A DNA stretch of 64,000 nt, taken from positions 2,255,001-2,319,000 of the forward strand of contig NZ_CP050699.1 in assembly GCF_005116675.2 (NCBI RefSeq), in the 5' to 3' direction. Both the position numbers and the translations under genes were made by a program. This document shows positions 1 to 8,832 of the stretch, in pieces; position 1 is the first letter of the stretch, and each line of letters begins with the position of its first letter. The notes beneath the pieces were generated by a model. The model saw only the letters and a program-made list of their open reading frames with translations, searched no databases and was not told the DNA's origin. This DNA comes from Desulfosediminicola ganghwensis (GTDB lineage Bacteria > Desulfobacterota > Desulfobulbia > Desulfobulbales > Desulfocapsaceae).

Positions 1-119
1 TTTTGACAGGGTCTGGCAGAACCAGGTCTATCCCTTGCGGGATACATATGTTATGAATGACTAGATAATTAAGCTGATAGAGTAGTCAATATATATACTT
101 TGCATTTTCAGGGGTTGAG

Positions 120-1301
120 ATGGGTCATCATATTAATGGTAAAGATTCGATAGTTCCGCTGATCGATCGATTGAACAGGTATCCGATCGGTTTGCCCGAT
201 AATGAAAAACTGCGGCAGATTCTGGCCATTCTCTTTTCTGAAGATGAAGCCTATGTCGGTTCGAGGTTTCCCTTGCAGGAATCGACCATGAAGGAGTTGA
301 TACGCGCCACCGGCTGGCAGGAAGAGAAGCTGACGCCGGTACTTGATTCCATGGCCGACAAGGGTCTGATAATGGATTTCAAGTATGGCCGTCGTGTCTA
401 CTACCTGCTCTTGCCCGGCCTGATCGGTTTTTTCGAGCTGACCTTTATGAAGCGTAGGCAGGATCTGCCGGTGGAGGAACTCGCGCAGCTGATGCACGAT
501 TACCTCTTTGAAGATCCCGATGATTCCATGGGCAATGAATTCTTCAACAGCCCGACTCCGCTGACCCGTTCGCTTACCTATGAAGAACATATTCCGGTGC
601 ACTCCGAGGTGACAACCTATGAAAGTGCCCGCGATATAATAAAAAAGGCGGGCTATGGTGCGGTGGGCATGTGCTATTGCCGCCACAAGAAGGAGCATCT
701 CAACAAGAGTTGCGATAAAAATGCTCCGGTGGAAGAGATCTGCATATCACTTGGACATGGGGCAAAGTTCATGGTTCGCCGTGGCTTTGCTGAAGAGAGA
801 AGTGTCGATGAACTGCTGGCAGTTCTGGATCGTGCCCGGGAATTGAACCTCACTCATATCACTGACAATATCCGCAATAAGCCGTCATTTATCTGCAACT
901 GTTGTTCATGCTGCTGTGAACTGCTGGGCGGTGTACTGCGTGGTTTTCCAAACGGTGTGGCCAAGGCGAATTTTACCCTGGAGATTGAGGCTGAGAGTTG
1001 TAAAGGATGTGGGTTATGCGCCAAAGCCTGTAATGTTGAAGCGCTTGTCCGTGTGGAAAATCCGGCTGGTGGCAAACCGAAGTTCAAGATGACAGTTGAT
1101 CCGGAGCGTTGCCTTGGCTGCGGTGCCTGTGTATCCGCCTGTAAAACAGACTCCCTGTCAATGGTTCGCGTTGAACGTCCCGAGACTCCGGAGAAGAAAA
1201 AGGATCTCTTTAAACAGATCTTAAAAGAGAAGAAGCGTCTTACTCCATTTGTGATCGAAGGGGTAAAAACAACGGTGATGAGGAAGATTGGTCTCAGTTA
1301 G
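120..1301 (+). CDS. 4Fe-4S dicluster protein with N-terminal winged-helix-like region
   Basis: A 393-residue cytoplasmic iron-sulfur protein. The C-terminal part carries two ferredoxin motifs, CKGCGLCAKAC near residue 293 and CLGCGACVSAC near residue 331, each ending in a partner cysteine as in a 2[4Fe-4S] ferredoxin. Upstream are further cysteine clusters: CYCRHK with a following C around 185-198, and CNCCSCCC around 258, which could hold another metal centre. Residues 20-110 look like a helical winged-helix region, as in related annotated ferredoxin-like proteins of sulfate reducers. No signal peptide or membrane segment is visible. The ATG at 120 follows a purine-rich AGGGGTTGAG. Electron transfer is likely, but the partner is unknown and the gene stands alone, closed by its own terminator. 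Confidence 0.75.
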   Translation: MGHHINGKDSIVPLIDRLNRYPIGLPDNEKLRQILAILFSEDEAYVGSRFPLQESTMKELIRATGWQEEKLTPVLDSMADKGLIMDFKYGRRVYYLLLPGLIGFFELTFMKRRQDLPVEELAQLMHDYLFEDPDDSMGNEFFNSPTPLTRSLTYEEHIPVHSEVTTYESARDIIKKAGYGAVGMCYCRHKKEHLNKSCDKNAPVEEICISLGHGAKFMVRRGFAEERSVDELLAVLDRARELNLTHITDNIRNKPSFICNCCSCCCELLGGVLRGFPNGVAKANFTLEIEAESCKGCGLCAKACNVEALVRVENPAGGKPKFKMTVDPERCLGCGACVSACKTDSLSMVRVERPETPEKKKDLFKQILKEKKRLTPFVIEGVKTTVMRKIGLS

Positions 1302-1334
1302 TCCTATATCGTAGTTTCAAGTCATATTGCACTC

Positions 1335-1384
1335 CCAAAGCCCCTCGGATCCCGCCTGAATTTTTAATATCCTTGGGGCTTTTT
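1335..1384 (+). terminator. Intrinsic terminator after the 4Fe-4S protein
   Basis: AAAGCCCC near 1338 pairs with GGGGCTTT near 1375, which is followed by a T-run. The loop is long (about 30 nt). It lies about 35 nt past the stop codon at 1301. Confidence 0.6.
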
Positions 1385-1547
1385 ATCGCTTTATTCCAGT
1401 TGTGTCCGGATTTGTATTTTTCTTATGTTTTTCAGCATATACTCTAGCCCTGCAATGGTATTGTAATGTTTTATTAATCTTCATCTAACCTCGTCGTAGA
1501 AAGGTAAATGTTTTAAGATACTTAAACTCTACACAAGAGGAACAGGG

Positions 1548-3176
1548 ATGAAAAAGACTATTGTTCGTGGAGCAATTGCGCTGGGATTAGTGTGTTTTGC
1601 AGGGCTTGGGACTTCATGTAAAAAGGATGTCGATACCACCGCGCTTGAGATCAATAACCCGAACTTCGGTGGGGGGAAGGTGCTTCTGTATACCACTGGC
1701 GGTGAGTTCAAAGGTGCGGCACATGTTGGCAATCTTCCGGATATGGTGGCTTTCCTGCCTTCAGGTGATGGCTTGATTGTTGCCAATGAGGGGGAACCAA
1801 AGGATGACTACTCTGTTGATCCGATTGGTTCTATCAGCATAATTACCTTAAATCCACGGCTTGATGGTCTGGTCCAGGATGTTACTACACTCAACTTTGA
1901 TGGTGTGGCTATTCCATGGGATGTACGAATCAAGCCTGGTGCGACACCAATTGCCGACCTCGAGCCTGAGTATGTGGCAGTAAATGAAGATGGTACCAAG
2001 GCCTGGGTTACCTTGCAGGAGAACAATGCCATTGCCGTCGTCGATCTGGAAGCGAAAGAGATTGTGGCAGTTAAATCTCTGGGCAAAAAGAGCTTTGACA
2101 AGGTTGATATAGACACGAAGGACGGTGCTAATGTGGTTGCGCCACCAGCAAATGTTTACGCACTGTATCAGCCGGACACAATCAAGTCCTATCGTGTTGA
2201 CGGTGTCGACTATATCGTTACCGCCAACGAAGGCGATGATCGTGAGTATGCTGGTTGGGAGGATTATGAAAAAGCATACAAGCTGACCGGGAAAGCAAAG
2301 GTCTCCGAACAATTGACTCAAGATGTTCTTGCTCAGAAGGGCAAAAAGAAGCTTCGTGTATTGAAAGATATGGGTATGGACGGCACCGGTACCTACACCG
2401 AGTTTTATCTCGCTGGAGGTCGTTCATTCTCGATATGGGATGCTGAGGGCAATCAGGTATATGACAGCGGCAGTGAGTTTGAGAGGTATCTGGCTAAGAA
2501 TTTTGCGGATAACTTCAACACCCGTGTCGATGATACCAAAGATCCTGAGGATATAGCCGAGCTGATCAAAGATGGTGTACCTTTTGAGATGGTAGGTGAA
2601 ATAGTCTACTTCTGGGAAGGTGTGGATGCACGTAGCCAGAAGAAAGGTGCTGAACCAGAGGCACTGGCCCTTGCTGCAATTGGCTCCAGAACCTTTGCCT
2701 ATATTGGTCTCGAGAAGCAGGGTGGTTTCTTTATCTATGACATCTCTAACCCGAAACAGCCTGTAATGATCAATTACATCAATGAGATCGACTTTGAATC
2801 GCTGCCGAGCGAAAGTGGTGATCTGGCTCCAGAGGGAATGGTCACTTTCGTTCAGAACCAAAAGCATTACCTGGCTATTGCCAATGAGTTAAGCGGTACC
2901 GTAGCGATCTATCAGCTTGCTGCAGATGGTGATGCCACCAGGCTTGCCTCTCTTGGCATTGGTACTTTCGGTGAAGGAGCTGCTGAGATTCTCGATTATG
3001 ATCCGAAGAGCCAACAGCTTTTCGTAACCAATGGTGAGAAAAAGAGTGTTGATATAATCAATGTAGCTCAGCCGGAAGCACCTGAACTGGTTGGTTCAAT
3101 TGATTTCTCCACCCATGCAGACAGCCTGCAGTCGGTTGCTGTGAAAAATGGCCTGGTTGCCATTGCGGTGGAGTAA
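1548..3176 (+). CDS. Exported choice-of-anchor I-like beta-propeller protein, permuted
   Basis: A 542-residue protein with an N-terminal signal sequence ending in SC near residue 24, possibly a lipoprotein although the lipobox (GTSC) is imperfect. The rest resembles the choice-of-anchor I / alkaline-phosphatase-associated beta-propeller family. Segments LPDMVAFLPSG, VANEGEPKDDYSVDP, DLEPEYVAV, TLQENNAIAVVDL, TANEGDDREY, GGRSFSIWD and LAPEGM are family hallmarks as I recall them. The order is unusual: the AAEILDYDPKS, LFVTNGEKKSVDI and SVAVKNGLVAIAVE segments, which normally open the mature protein, sit at the extreme C-terminus here, and the protein starts with the segment that normally follows them. 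The start is set by AGAGGAACAGGG before the ATG. The biochemical function of the family is poorly defined. A terminator follows directly. Confidence 0.7.
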   Translation: MKKTIVRGAIALGLVCFAGLGTSCKKDVDTTALEINNPNFGGGKVLLYTTGGEFKGAAHVGNLPDMVAFLPSGDGLIVANEGEPKDDYSVDPIGSISIITLNPRLDGLVQDVTTLNFDGVAIPWDVRIKPGATPIADLEPEYVAVNEDGTKAWVTLQENNAIAVVDLEAKEIVAVKSLGKKSFDKVDIDTKDGANVVAPPANVYALYQPDTIKSYRVDGVDYIVTANEGDDREYAGWEDYEKAYKLTGKAKVSEQLTQDVLAQKGKKKLRVLKDMGMDGTGTYTEFYLAGGRSFSIWDAEGNQVYDSGSEFERYLAKNFADNFNTRVDDTKDPEDIAELIKDGVPFEMVGEIVYFWEGVDARSQKKGAEPEALALAAIGSRTFAYIGLEKQGGFFIYDISNPKQPVMINYINEIDFESLPSESGDLAPEGMVTFVQNQKHYLAIANELSGTVAIYQLAADGDATRLASLGIGTFGEGAAEILDYDPKSQQLFVTNGEKKSVDIINVAQPEAPELVGSIDFSTHADSLQSVAVKNGLVAIAVE

Positions 3177-3232
3177 GTGCCGGATTGTACATTGTGCTGA
3201 ATGGGGAAATTTCTTTTGGCAGCGGTAGCAAT

Positions 3233-3262
3233 AAAAAGGGGCCTCAGTGGGCCCCTTTTTAT
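3233..3262 (+). terminator. Intrinsic terminator after the beta-propeller gene
   Basis: AAAAGGGGCC, loop TCAGT, GGCCCCTTTTT: a GC-rich stem followed by a T-run, about 60 nt after the stop codon. It could also act on the opposite strand. Confidence 0.85.
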
Positions 3263-3361
3263 ACCTGTTGTGCTCCTCTTTTCTGTGCCAAAGTTATGCA
3301 CTGCTGGAGGAGGTTGGTGTGCAAAAACTGAAATCACGCCTACCTCCTGCCGTTGTAGACA

Positions 3362-4219
3362 TTACTTGTTGTACCGCTCTTCTTCCCGATAATAGTCATT
3401 AAAGCCAATCACATCCTTAACGTGCTCGAAATCACGGAGTCCTTGCGGATGGGCCCCTTCCAGCAACCCGGCGAGCGCATTCTCCATGGCGGTGATATTG
3501 GCCTGCAGCAGGGTGAGCGGATAAGCGGCAATGGAAAAACCCAGCTTGTGCAACTCTGCCGGCGAGAGCACCGGGGTGAGGCCATGCTCGATCAGGTTAG
3601 CCATCTTGACACCAGGAACAGATTCACAGAATTGCTGCATTTCTTCCATTGATCTCGGTGCTTCCAGAAAGAGGATATCTGCACCCAGATCGTGAAACGC
3701 CTTCATTCTGGTCAGTGCCTCCTGCATGCCAAGTACGCCACGGGCGTCGGTCCTGGCCATAATCAGGATATCCGCACCTTCCTCACGTGCATCAACAGCG
3801 GCCCGGATTCTCAGCACCGCTTCATCGAAATCGACCACCTGCTTGCCTTTGGTGTGGCCGCAACGCTTGGGGGACACCTGATCCTCTATCATGATGCATG
3901 ATGCACCGGCGGCGCCATATTCACGCACGGTGCGTTTGATATTCATCGGGTTGCCGTAGCCGGTGTCACCATCAGCCAGTACCGGAATTGAGACACCGCT
4001 GGTGATGGTACGCAGCTGGTCGACCATCTCCCCAAAAGAGATTAAGCCGGTGTCCGGCATGGCCAGCCGGTTAGCAGAGACGGCAAAGCCGCTCATGAAG
4101 GTGATGGGAAAACCGGCACGCTCAATGATGCGTGCAGAGAGTGCGTCGTGGCAGCAGGGCATGGTCAGCATCTCCCCGCCCGCCAGCAGTTCTCGTAATT
4201 TTTGAGTTCTTGGGTTCAT
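3362..4219 (-). CDS. Isocitrate lyase/PEP mutase superfamily lyase
   Basis: A TIM-barrel lyase of about 285 residues in the methylisocitrate lyase / dimethylmalate lyase / oxaloacetate decarboxylase group. Family marks are the Mg-binding stretch LADGDTGYGN (about 81-90), IMIEDQ, and the catalytic loop SPKRCGH (about 116-122) with its cysteine. The reaction is probably C-C cleavage of a 2-hydroxy or methylated dicarboxylic acid, or decarboxylation of a 2-oxo acid. The exact substrate cannot be read from sequence. It is last in a minus-strand operon with a complete TRAP transporter, five bases after the dctM stop, so it probably acts on the imported acid. An ATG at 4219 is chosen. A GTG at 4228 that overlaps the dctM stop is possible. 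Neither has a good ribosome site, which suggests coupling to dctM. Confidence 0.8.
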   Translation of the reverse strand: MNPRTQKLRELLAGGEMLTMPCCHDALSARIIERAGFPITFMSGFAVSANRLAMPDTGLISFGEMVDQLRTITSGVSIPVLADGDTGYGNPMNIKRTVREYGAAGASCIMIEDQVSPKRCGHTKGKQVVDFDEAVLRIRAAVDAREEGADILIMARTDARGVLGMQEALTRMKAFHDLGADILFLEAPRSMEEMQQFCESVPGVKMANLIEHGLTPVLSPAELHKLGFSIAAYPLTLLQANITAMENALAGLLEGAHPQGLRDFEHVKDVIGFNDYYREEERYNK

Positions 4220-4224
4220 AACAA

Positions 4225-5496
4225 TCACAGTTTAAACGGTATATAGAGAACGATATCCGGAAAGAGATAGATCAGGATAACAGAAGTGAACATGATAATG
4301 ATAAATGGCCAGACGCCTCTGATTACCTCTGACAGTTTTGATTGGGCCACTGCCTGTATCACAAAGAGGTTCATACCGACAGGCGGAGTGATAAGAGCAC
4401 ATTCTATCATTACCACAAAGAGAATGGCAAACCATACCGGATCGATCATTAAGGCGCCGAGGGCCGGGTGAAGAACAGGAACCATGATGAGCAGCATGGA
4501 CATCGATTCCAGGAAAAAGCCCATGACCAGGAGTACACAACAGACCATGACCACGAACATCAGCGGCTCTGAAAAGGTGCTGGTAATGGCCATGGAGAGT
4601 TCCTGCGGGATTCGATACAGGGTAATGGCTTTACCGAACAGCTTGGCACCGGCGATAATCAGAAAAATTGTCACGGTGGTAATCATTGAGCTGTAAATCG
4701 CTTCTTTAAACTTCTGCCAGTCGAGTCTTCGCATCAGGCCGACGATGAGAAGCGAAAGCGCAAGGCCTACACCTGCAGATTCGGTTGGGGTAAAGATGCC
4801 GAGGTAGATGCCGCCAATAACCACAGTTGCCAGGAGTATGGTGGGCAGCGCCCTGATGCTGGCACGCTTTCTCTCCTGCCAGTCGGCTTTGTCGCATGGG
4901 ATGTAATTTTTATCGAAGTGTGAATAGATCATGCAATACAGCATGAAGAAAAAGGTCAGCATCAAACCGGGACCGACACCAGCCAAAAACAGATCGACAA
5001 TGGACTCTTCGGCAATGACACCGTAGAGGATAAGCGGAATGGAGGGTGGAATGAGTATGCCGAGTGTTCCGCCAGCTGCCAGCAGGCCGAGAACAAAGGG
5101 CTTGTTATAGCCACGTTTGGTCATCTCCGGAATAGCCACGGTGGCGATGGTTGCGGCGGTGGCGACAGAAGACCCGGAGATTGCTGAAAACATAGCACAA
5201 CTTATGATAGTGGCAACACCAAGGCCCCCAGGCCAGTGGCCTACCCAGGACTGAACTGCATTGAAGAGGTCTTTACCAACCCCGCCTTTAAGCAGAATAT
5301 TCGACATCAGCAAAAAGAGCGGCACGGCCAGAAGTACAAAGTTATCAGTGGTGCTGTAGAGCGACTGGGGCACCATGATGATGTTGATATCCTTGAGCCA
5401 GAGCAGGAAAAGGCCGAGTCCACCAAGGGCAAAAGCTACCGGAACCCGAATGAGCAGAAGTGCCAGCAGGGCAATTAATATTAAGGCTGTAGTCAT
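4225..5496 (-). CDS. dctM: TRAP transporter large permease subunit DctM
   Basis: A polytopic inner-membrane protein of 423 residues with about 12 hydrophobic segments and typical DctM stretches (ISGSSVATAATIATVAIPEM, TLGILIPPSIPLILYG, TPTESAGVG). It is the channel of a tripartite, ion-gradient driven importer of carboxylates. The ATG at 5496 (MTTALILIALL) gives the usual family N-terminus; the open frame continues upstream without family similarity. It lies between dctQ, 13 bp upstream, and the lyase gene. Confidence 0.92.
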   Translation of the reverse strand: MTTALILIALLALLLIRVPVAFALGGLGLFLLWLKDINIIMVPQSLYSTTDNFVLLAVPLFLLMSNILLKGGVGKDLFNAVQSWVGHWPGGLGVATIISCAMFSAISGSSVATAATIATVAIPEMTKRGYNKPFVLGLLAAGGTLGILIPPSIPLILYGVIAEESIVDLFLAGVGPGLMLTFFFMLYCMIYSHFDKNYIPCDKADWQERKRASIRALPTILLATVVIGGIYLGIFTPTESAGVGLALSLLIVGLMRRLDWQKFKEAIYSSMITTVTIFLIIAGAKLFGKAITLYRIPQELSMAITSTFSEPLMFVVMVCCVLLVMGFFLESMSMLLIMVPVLHPALGALMIDPVWFAILFVVMIECALITPPVGMNLFVIQAVAQSKLSEVIRGVWPFIIIMFTSVILIYLFPDIVLYIPFKL

Positions 5497-5509
5497 TTCG
5501 GTAAAAAGC

Positions 5510-6010
5510 TCAGTGGTGGTTATTGGTATTGGGCTGCGAATATGCGAAAATGGTTCGGTAAAGTTCGGCCAGACACTGCAATAACAGGAGACCAAAACCG
5601 ATTGGAATGGCGATCTCAGTCATCCAGCTAGGTACTGCCATCATGGTGGAGGTAGCTCGACCGATCTTAACTGAAGCAATGACAATCTTGATGCCGTAGA
5701 TGCAAGCCACCGATGAAAAAATCGCGATTATCACAAGGGACAGCGATTCGAAGAACTGCTGGGCACGATGCGGCATTTTGCTGACGACCACGTCGATTGC
5801 AATCAGCTTACGCTGGTGCAGGATGTATGCTGCTGCAAGGTAGGTGGCCCAGATCTGCAGAAAACGCGATATTTCCTCACTCCAGATGGTAGGTGAGAAG
5901 AATAGGTAGCGGGCGATTACTTCATAGACGATTATGCCGCCTATGACGAAAAACATCCACGCTGCGAGTTTGGCAAAGAAGGTAGTTGTAGTGTCAATCA
6001 GTTTAAGCAT
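5510..6010 (-). CDS. dctQ: TRAP transporter small permease subunit DctQ
   Basis: A 166-residue membrane protein with four hydrophobic segments and the DctQ signature WSEEISRFLQIWATYL near residues 43-58, normal length for the family. It forms the membrane complex with DctM. It sits between dctP (48 bp upstream) and dctM. Confidence 0.9.
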   Translation of the reverse strand: MLKLIDTTTTFFAKLAAWMFFVIGGIIVYEVIARYLFFSPTIWSEEISRFLQIWATYLAAAYILHQRKLIAIDVVVSKMPHRAQQFFESLSLVIIAIFSSVACIYGIKIVIASVKIGRATSTMMAVPSWMTEIAIPIGFGLLLLQCLAELYRTIFAYSQPNTNNHH

Positions 6011-6058
6011 GGAATTATAGAGAGCGGGGACCAGGCAGGTCCCCGCTACGTAATGGGA

Positions 6059-7051
6059 TTACATCGATTTTGCTGCTTCAACAAGTTGCTTGCCAAGATC
6101 ACCCGCATTCTGGATGTACTCTTCAACTACCGGCTGGGCAAGTTCACGCCAGGCGACCATTTCCTCTTCTGTGAGGTGAACAACGTTCATCTTGTCATCG
6201 ACAAAGTCAAAAGCTTCAGCTTCAAGGCCGCTCATCTGACTGCGCAGTTCTTCTTCAACTCTCTTGGCGGCGGCGGTGATGATCTCCTGCTGTTCGCCGG
6301 TAAGGCCTTGCCATACCTGGTCGTTGATCAATACCACCCACTCGATGTCAACCATGGATGGTGGCGCGGTGAGGGTATTCATTACCTGGTAGAGTTTACG
6401 CTTCTGCACTGCGGTTACACCGGTGGTGCCGACATCGACGGTGCCGCGCTGGTAGGCGATAAACTGTTCGGAACCGGAGATTGAAGTTGCTGCACCTCCG
6501 GCTGCCTCGATCATGGCACCAAGGGTTTTACTGAATACGCGAACCTTTTTACCTTTAAGGTCGTCAGGTGAGCGAAGCGGGGTGTCTTTGCTCAGGAAAA
6601 CGGCATCACCATATGCCTGCCACCAGAGAACGCGAGCGCCGGTTTTGAGTATTTCATCATCAAGAGGTTGGCGAATTGGGCTGCCTGGAGCGACTGCTTT
6701 ACGTACAGCTTCTTCATTTTTGAAGAGGAATGGCACGTAAAAAAGATCAACAGCCGGGATGGTGCCTGCAAAGCGTGTGAGAGAAGCTACACCCATTTCG
6801 ATAGCGCCGGAAGATACAGCTGCCGGGACTTCTGTATCTTTATAGAGTTGGGCAGAGGGGTAAACCTCGACATTGAGTTGACCGTTGGTCTTTTCCATCA
6901 CTTCATCTGCAAAAGACTGGATATTGAGACCAAGATGATGGGATGCCGGAAGCTGCAGGGTGATTCTGATAGTTTTCTTGGCGTGGGCGGTTGTAGTAAA
7001 GATAACTAAGGCTGCAATTGCCAGGAACAGGCCTATTCTTGAGCTACGCAT
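6059..7051 (-). CDS. dctP: TRAP transporter substrate-binding protein DctP
   Basis: A 330-residue periplasmic binding protein with a signal peptide (MRSSRIGLFLAIAALVIFTTTAHA). Family features are GVASLTRFAG, LFYVPFLFKNEEAV and the KGKKVRVFSKTL region that carries the carboxylate-binding arginine (VRV). It is the first gene of the operon dctP-dctQ-dctM-lyase. The start has a good ribosome site (AAGGAGAAGTC). Substrate is unknown; the downstream lyase suggests a C4 or branched dicarboxylate or 2-oxo acid. Confidence 0.9.
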   Translation of the reverse strand: MRSSRIGLFLAIAALVIFTTTAHAKKTIRITLQLPASHHLGLNIQSFADEVMEKTNGQLNVEVYPSAQLYKDTEVPAAVSSGAIEMGVASLTRFAGTIPAVDLFYVPFLFKNEEAVRKAVAPGSPIRQPLDDEILKTGARVLWWQAYGDAVFLSKDTPLRSPDDLKGKKVRVFSKTLGAMIEAAGGAATSISGSEQFIAYQRGTVDVGTTGVTAVQKRKLYQVMNTLTAPPSMVDIEWVVLINDQVWQGLTGEQQEIITAAAKRVEEELRSQMSGLEAEAFDFVDDKMNVVHLTEEEMVAWRELAQPVVEEYIQNAGDLGKQLVEAAKSM

Positions 7052-7559
7052 GACTTCTCCTTGTCTGAAAGTGGGAAACTGCTGACTATTGTTCGTAAAG
7101 AGTCGTGAAATATCATTTTTGATTAAGCAAAGTCAAGAAAAATGGCTAATGAAGTTCAATTGGTTGGGCCATAGAGACAGCCTGAACGATTAAATCTTAC
7201 CGTAACCTGATGATAATCATTCGTAAATACAGAAGATATAGTTGTTAAAGAAGGTGGGCCACGGTGTGTTAAAGTGTTTGCTTGTGTTGACCGGCCGGAT
7301 GCAGCCAACCTTTTGCTGAGCAGGGGGAAGGTGTCGGAAAAAGAGCCGAAAAGGAAAACGCCCGGCGTTCAACCTGGAAGATGAATGGCAGAAGGGGGGG
7401 AATCGGTGTTCAGGGGGGGAACGATCCGGTCAATCAGGATAAAAAACCGACTGGAATTCTGTAATTTCTGGTCGGGCAAACAACGTGTTAATATTTAATA
7501 TTTCTTATTTTACAGGATAAATTAAATGGGGAAGAGGATGCGGAATCATCATCGTTGAA
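7052..7559. other. 508-bp intergenic region, promoter side of dctP
   Basis: The 5' side of dctP (minus) and the 3' side of the D-lactate dehydrogenase-like gene (minus). I see no gene. A purine-rich stretch with runs of G lies around 7320-7420. No convincing promoter or operator could be fixed by eye. Confidence 0.5.
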
Positions 7560-8594
7560 TTAATCGTTAATACGTTTGACACCCCAACCTTTAGTGCCAT
7601 CAACATAGGCCAATTCATTCGTCATAGTTTTTTGATCAACGAATTCCTGAATATTACCTAAGGTGGTTGTGGCAATATTCCCCAATGCATCTTCAGTGAA
7701 ATACGCCTGGTGGGAGGTGACCAGCACATTTGGGAACATAATCAGCCTGGAAAGTACATCGTCACCAATACCTTTTAAGGAAAAATCTTCGTAGAAATAT
7801 TCGTTTTCTTCTTCGTAAACATCCAAGGCTGCGCCACCGACTTTACCGGTTTTTAAGGCATCAATAAGATCTAAAGTGTTAATGAGTTTGCCTCGACCGG
7901 TGTTGACGATAATTACGTCATCTCTCATTATATTCAGCGTCTCGCGGTTAATCAGGTAATGATTGTCTCTTGTTAACGGACAGTGCAGGGAAATAATATC
8001 ACTGTTTTTGAAAACGTCTTCCTGAGACATATATTCGAAACCGACTTTTTGGGCGTAGTCATGATCCGGGTACAAGTCATAGGCAATAACTTTACATTTG
8101 AATCCCATGAGGATTTCTATGAAAACCCGGGCGATTCTGCCGGTTCCGATGAGACCAACTGTCTTGTTACAAAGATCGTAGCCCAGCAGACCCTGGAGGG
8201 CAAAGTTAAGATCGCGTGTACGGTTGTATGCCTTGTGAATCTTCCTGATCAAGGTGAGAATCATCAGGATGGTGAACTCCGCTACGGAATTAGGTGAATA
8301 TGCAGGCACATGTACTACCTGGAGTTTACCCTGTGCCGCCTCGAAATTGACGTTGTTATATCCTGCACATCTCAAGGCGATAAGTTTAACGCCGAAAGAA
8401 TACAGTTGGTTGACAACTAATTCTGAAGCATCGTCCGCCACGAAAATACAAACTACGTCAAAACCTTTTGCCAGGACAGCACTTTGCTCTGTGAGACGTT
8501 CCTGAAAAAAACGTAATTCAAAGTTGTAATTTTTATTGTGAATTTTAAAGATTCTTTCGTCGTATCCTTTGGAATCAAAAAAAGCAATTTTCAT
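7560..8594 (-). CDS. ldhA: D-lactate dehydrogenase-like D-2-hydroxyacid dehydrogenase
   Basis: A 344-residue NAD-dependent enzyme that interconverts D-lactate and pyruvate or a similar pair. The nucleotide-binding motif is GLIGTGRIARVF (about 148-159; the usual form is GTGKIG). Catalytic residues are visible: the arginine in NTGRGKLI, the glutamate in DVYEEE and the histidine in VTSHQAYFT. The RCAGYNNV substrate-loop segment is typical of the LdhA group. The gene stands alone, with intergenic DNA on both sides. It could serve fermentative lactate formation or lactate use. Codon and base use is more AT-rich than its neighbours. Confidence 0.88.
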   Translation of the reverse strand: MKIAFFDSKGYDERIFKIHNKNYNFELRFFQERLTEQSAVLAKGFDVVCIFVADDASELVVNQLYSFGVKLIALRCAGYNNVNFEAAQGKLQVVHVPAYSPNSVAEFTILMILTLIRKIHKAYNRTRDLNFALQGLLGYDLCNKTVGLIGTGRIARVFIEILMGFKCKVIAYDLYPDHDYAQKVGFEYMSQEDVFKNSDIISLHCPLTRDNHYLINRETLNIMRDDVIIVNTGRGKLINTLDLIDALKTGKVGGAALDVYEEENEYFYEDFSLKGIGDDVLSRLIMFPNVLVTSHQAYFTEDALGNIATTTLGNIQEFVDQKTMTNELAYVDGTKGWGVKRIND

Positions 8595-8832
8595 GATGCA
8601 CCTGATTTAAATCAAATATTACTGAAATTTAGCCTTTTATTTGGATATATTTCACTGTGTTAAAGTCTAATGCACAAGCCGGGTAAGTCAACGTTGTCTC
8701 TATGTTTGCATTACGACCAATAAAAGGCGTGTTGTTATATAATTATGTTGTGTTTTGAGCAGGAGTCTCAGGAGAAAATAGAGAGGAGAGAGTAGAGGGG
8801 ATGGTGTGTCATGTTGCCGTGGCAGAATCGTC

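Noticed and set aside
3233-3262. Possible continuation of the beta-propeller gene past its stop
   Set aside because: The DNA after the stop shows no family residues and goes straight into a terminator, so the end at 3176 is taken as real.
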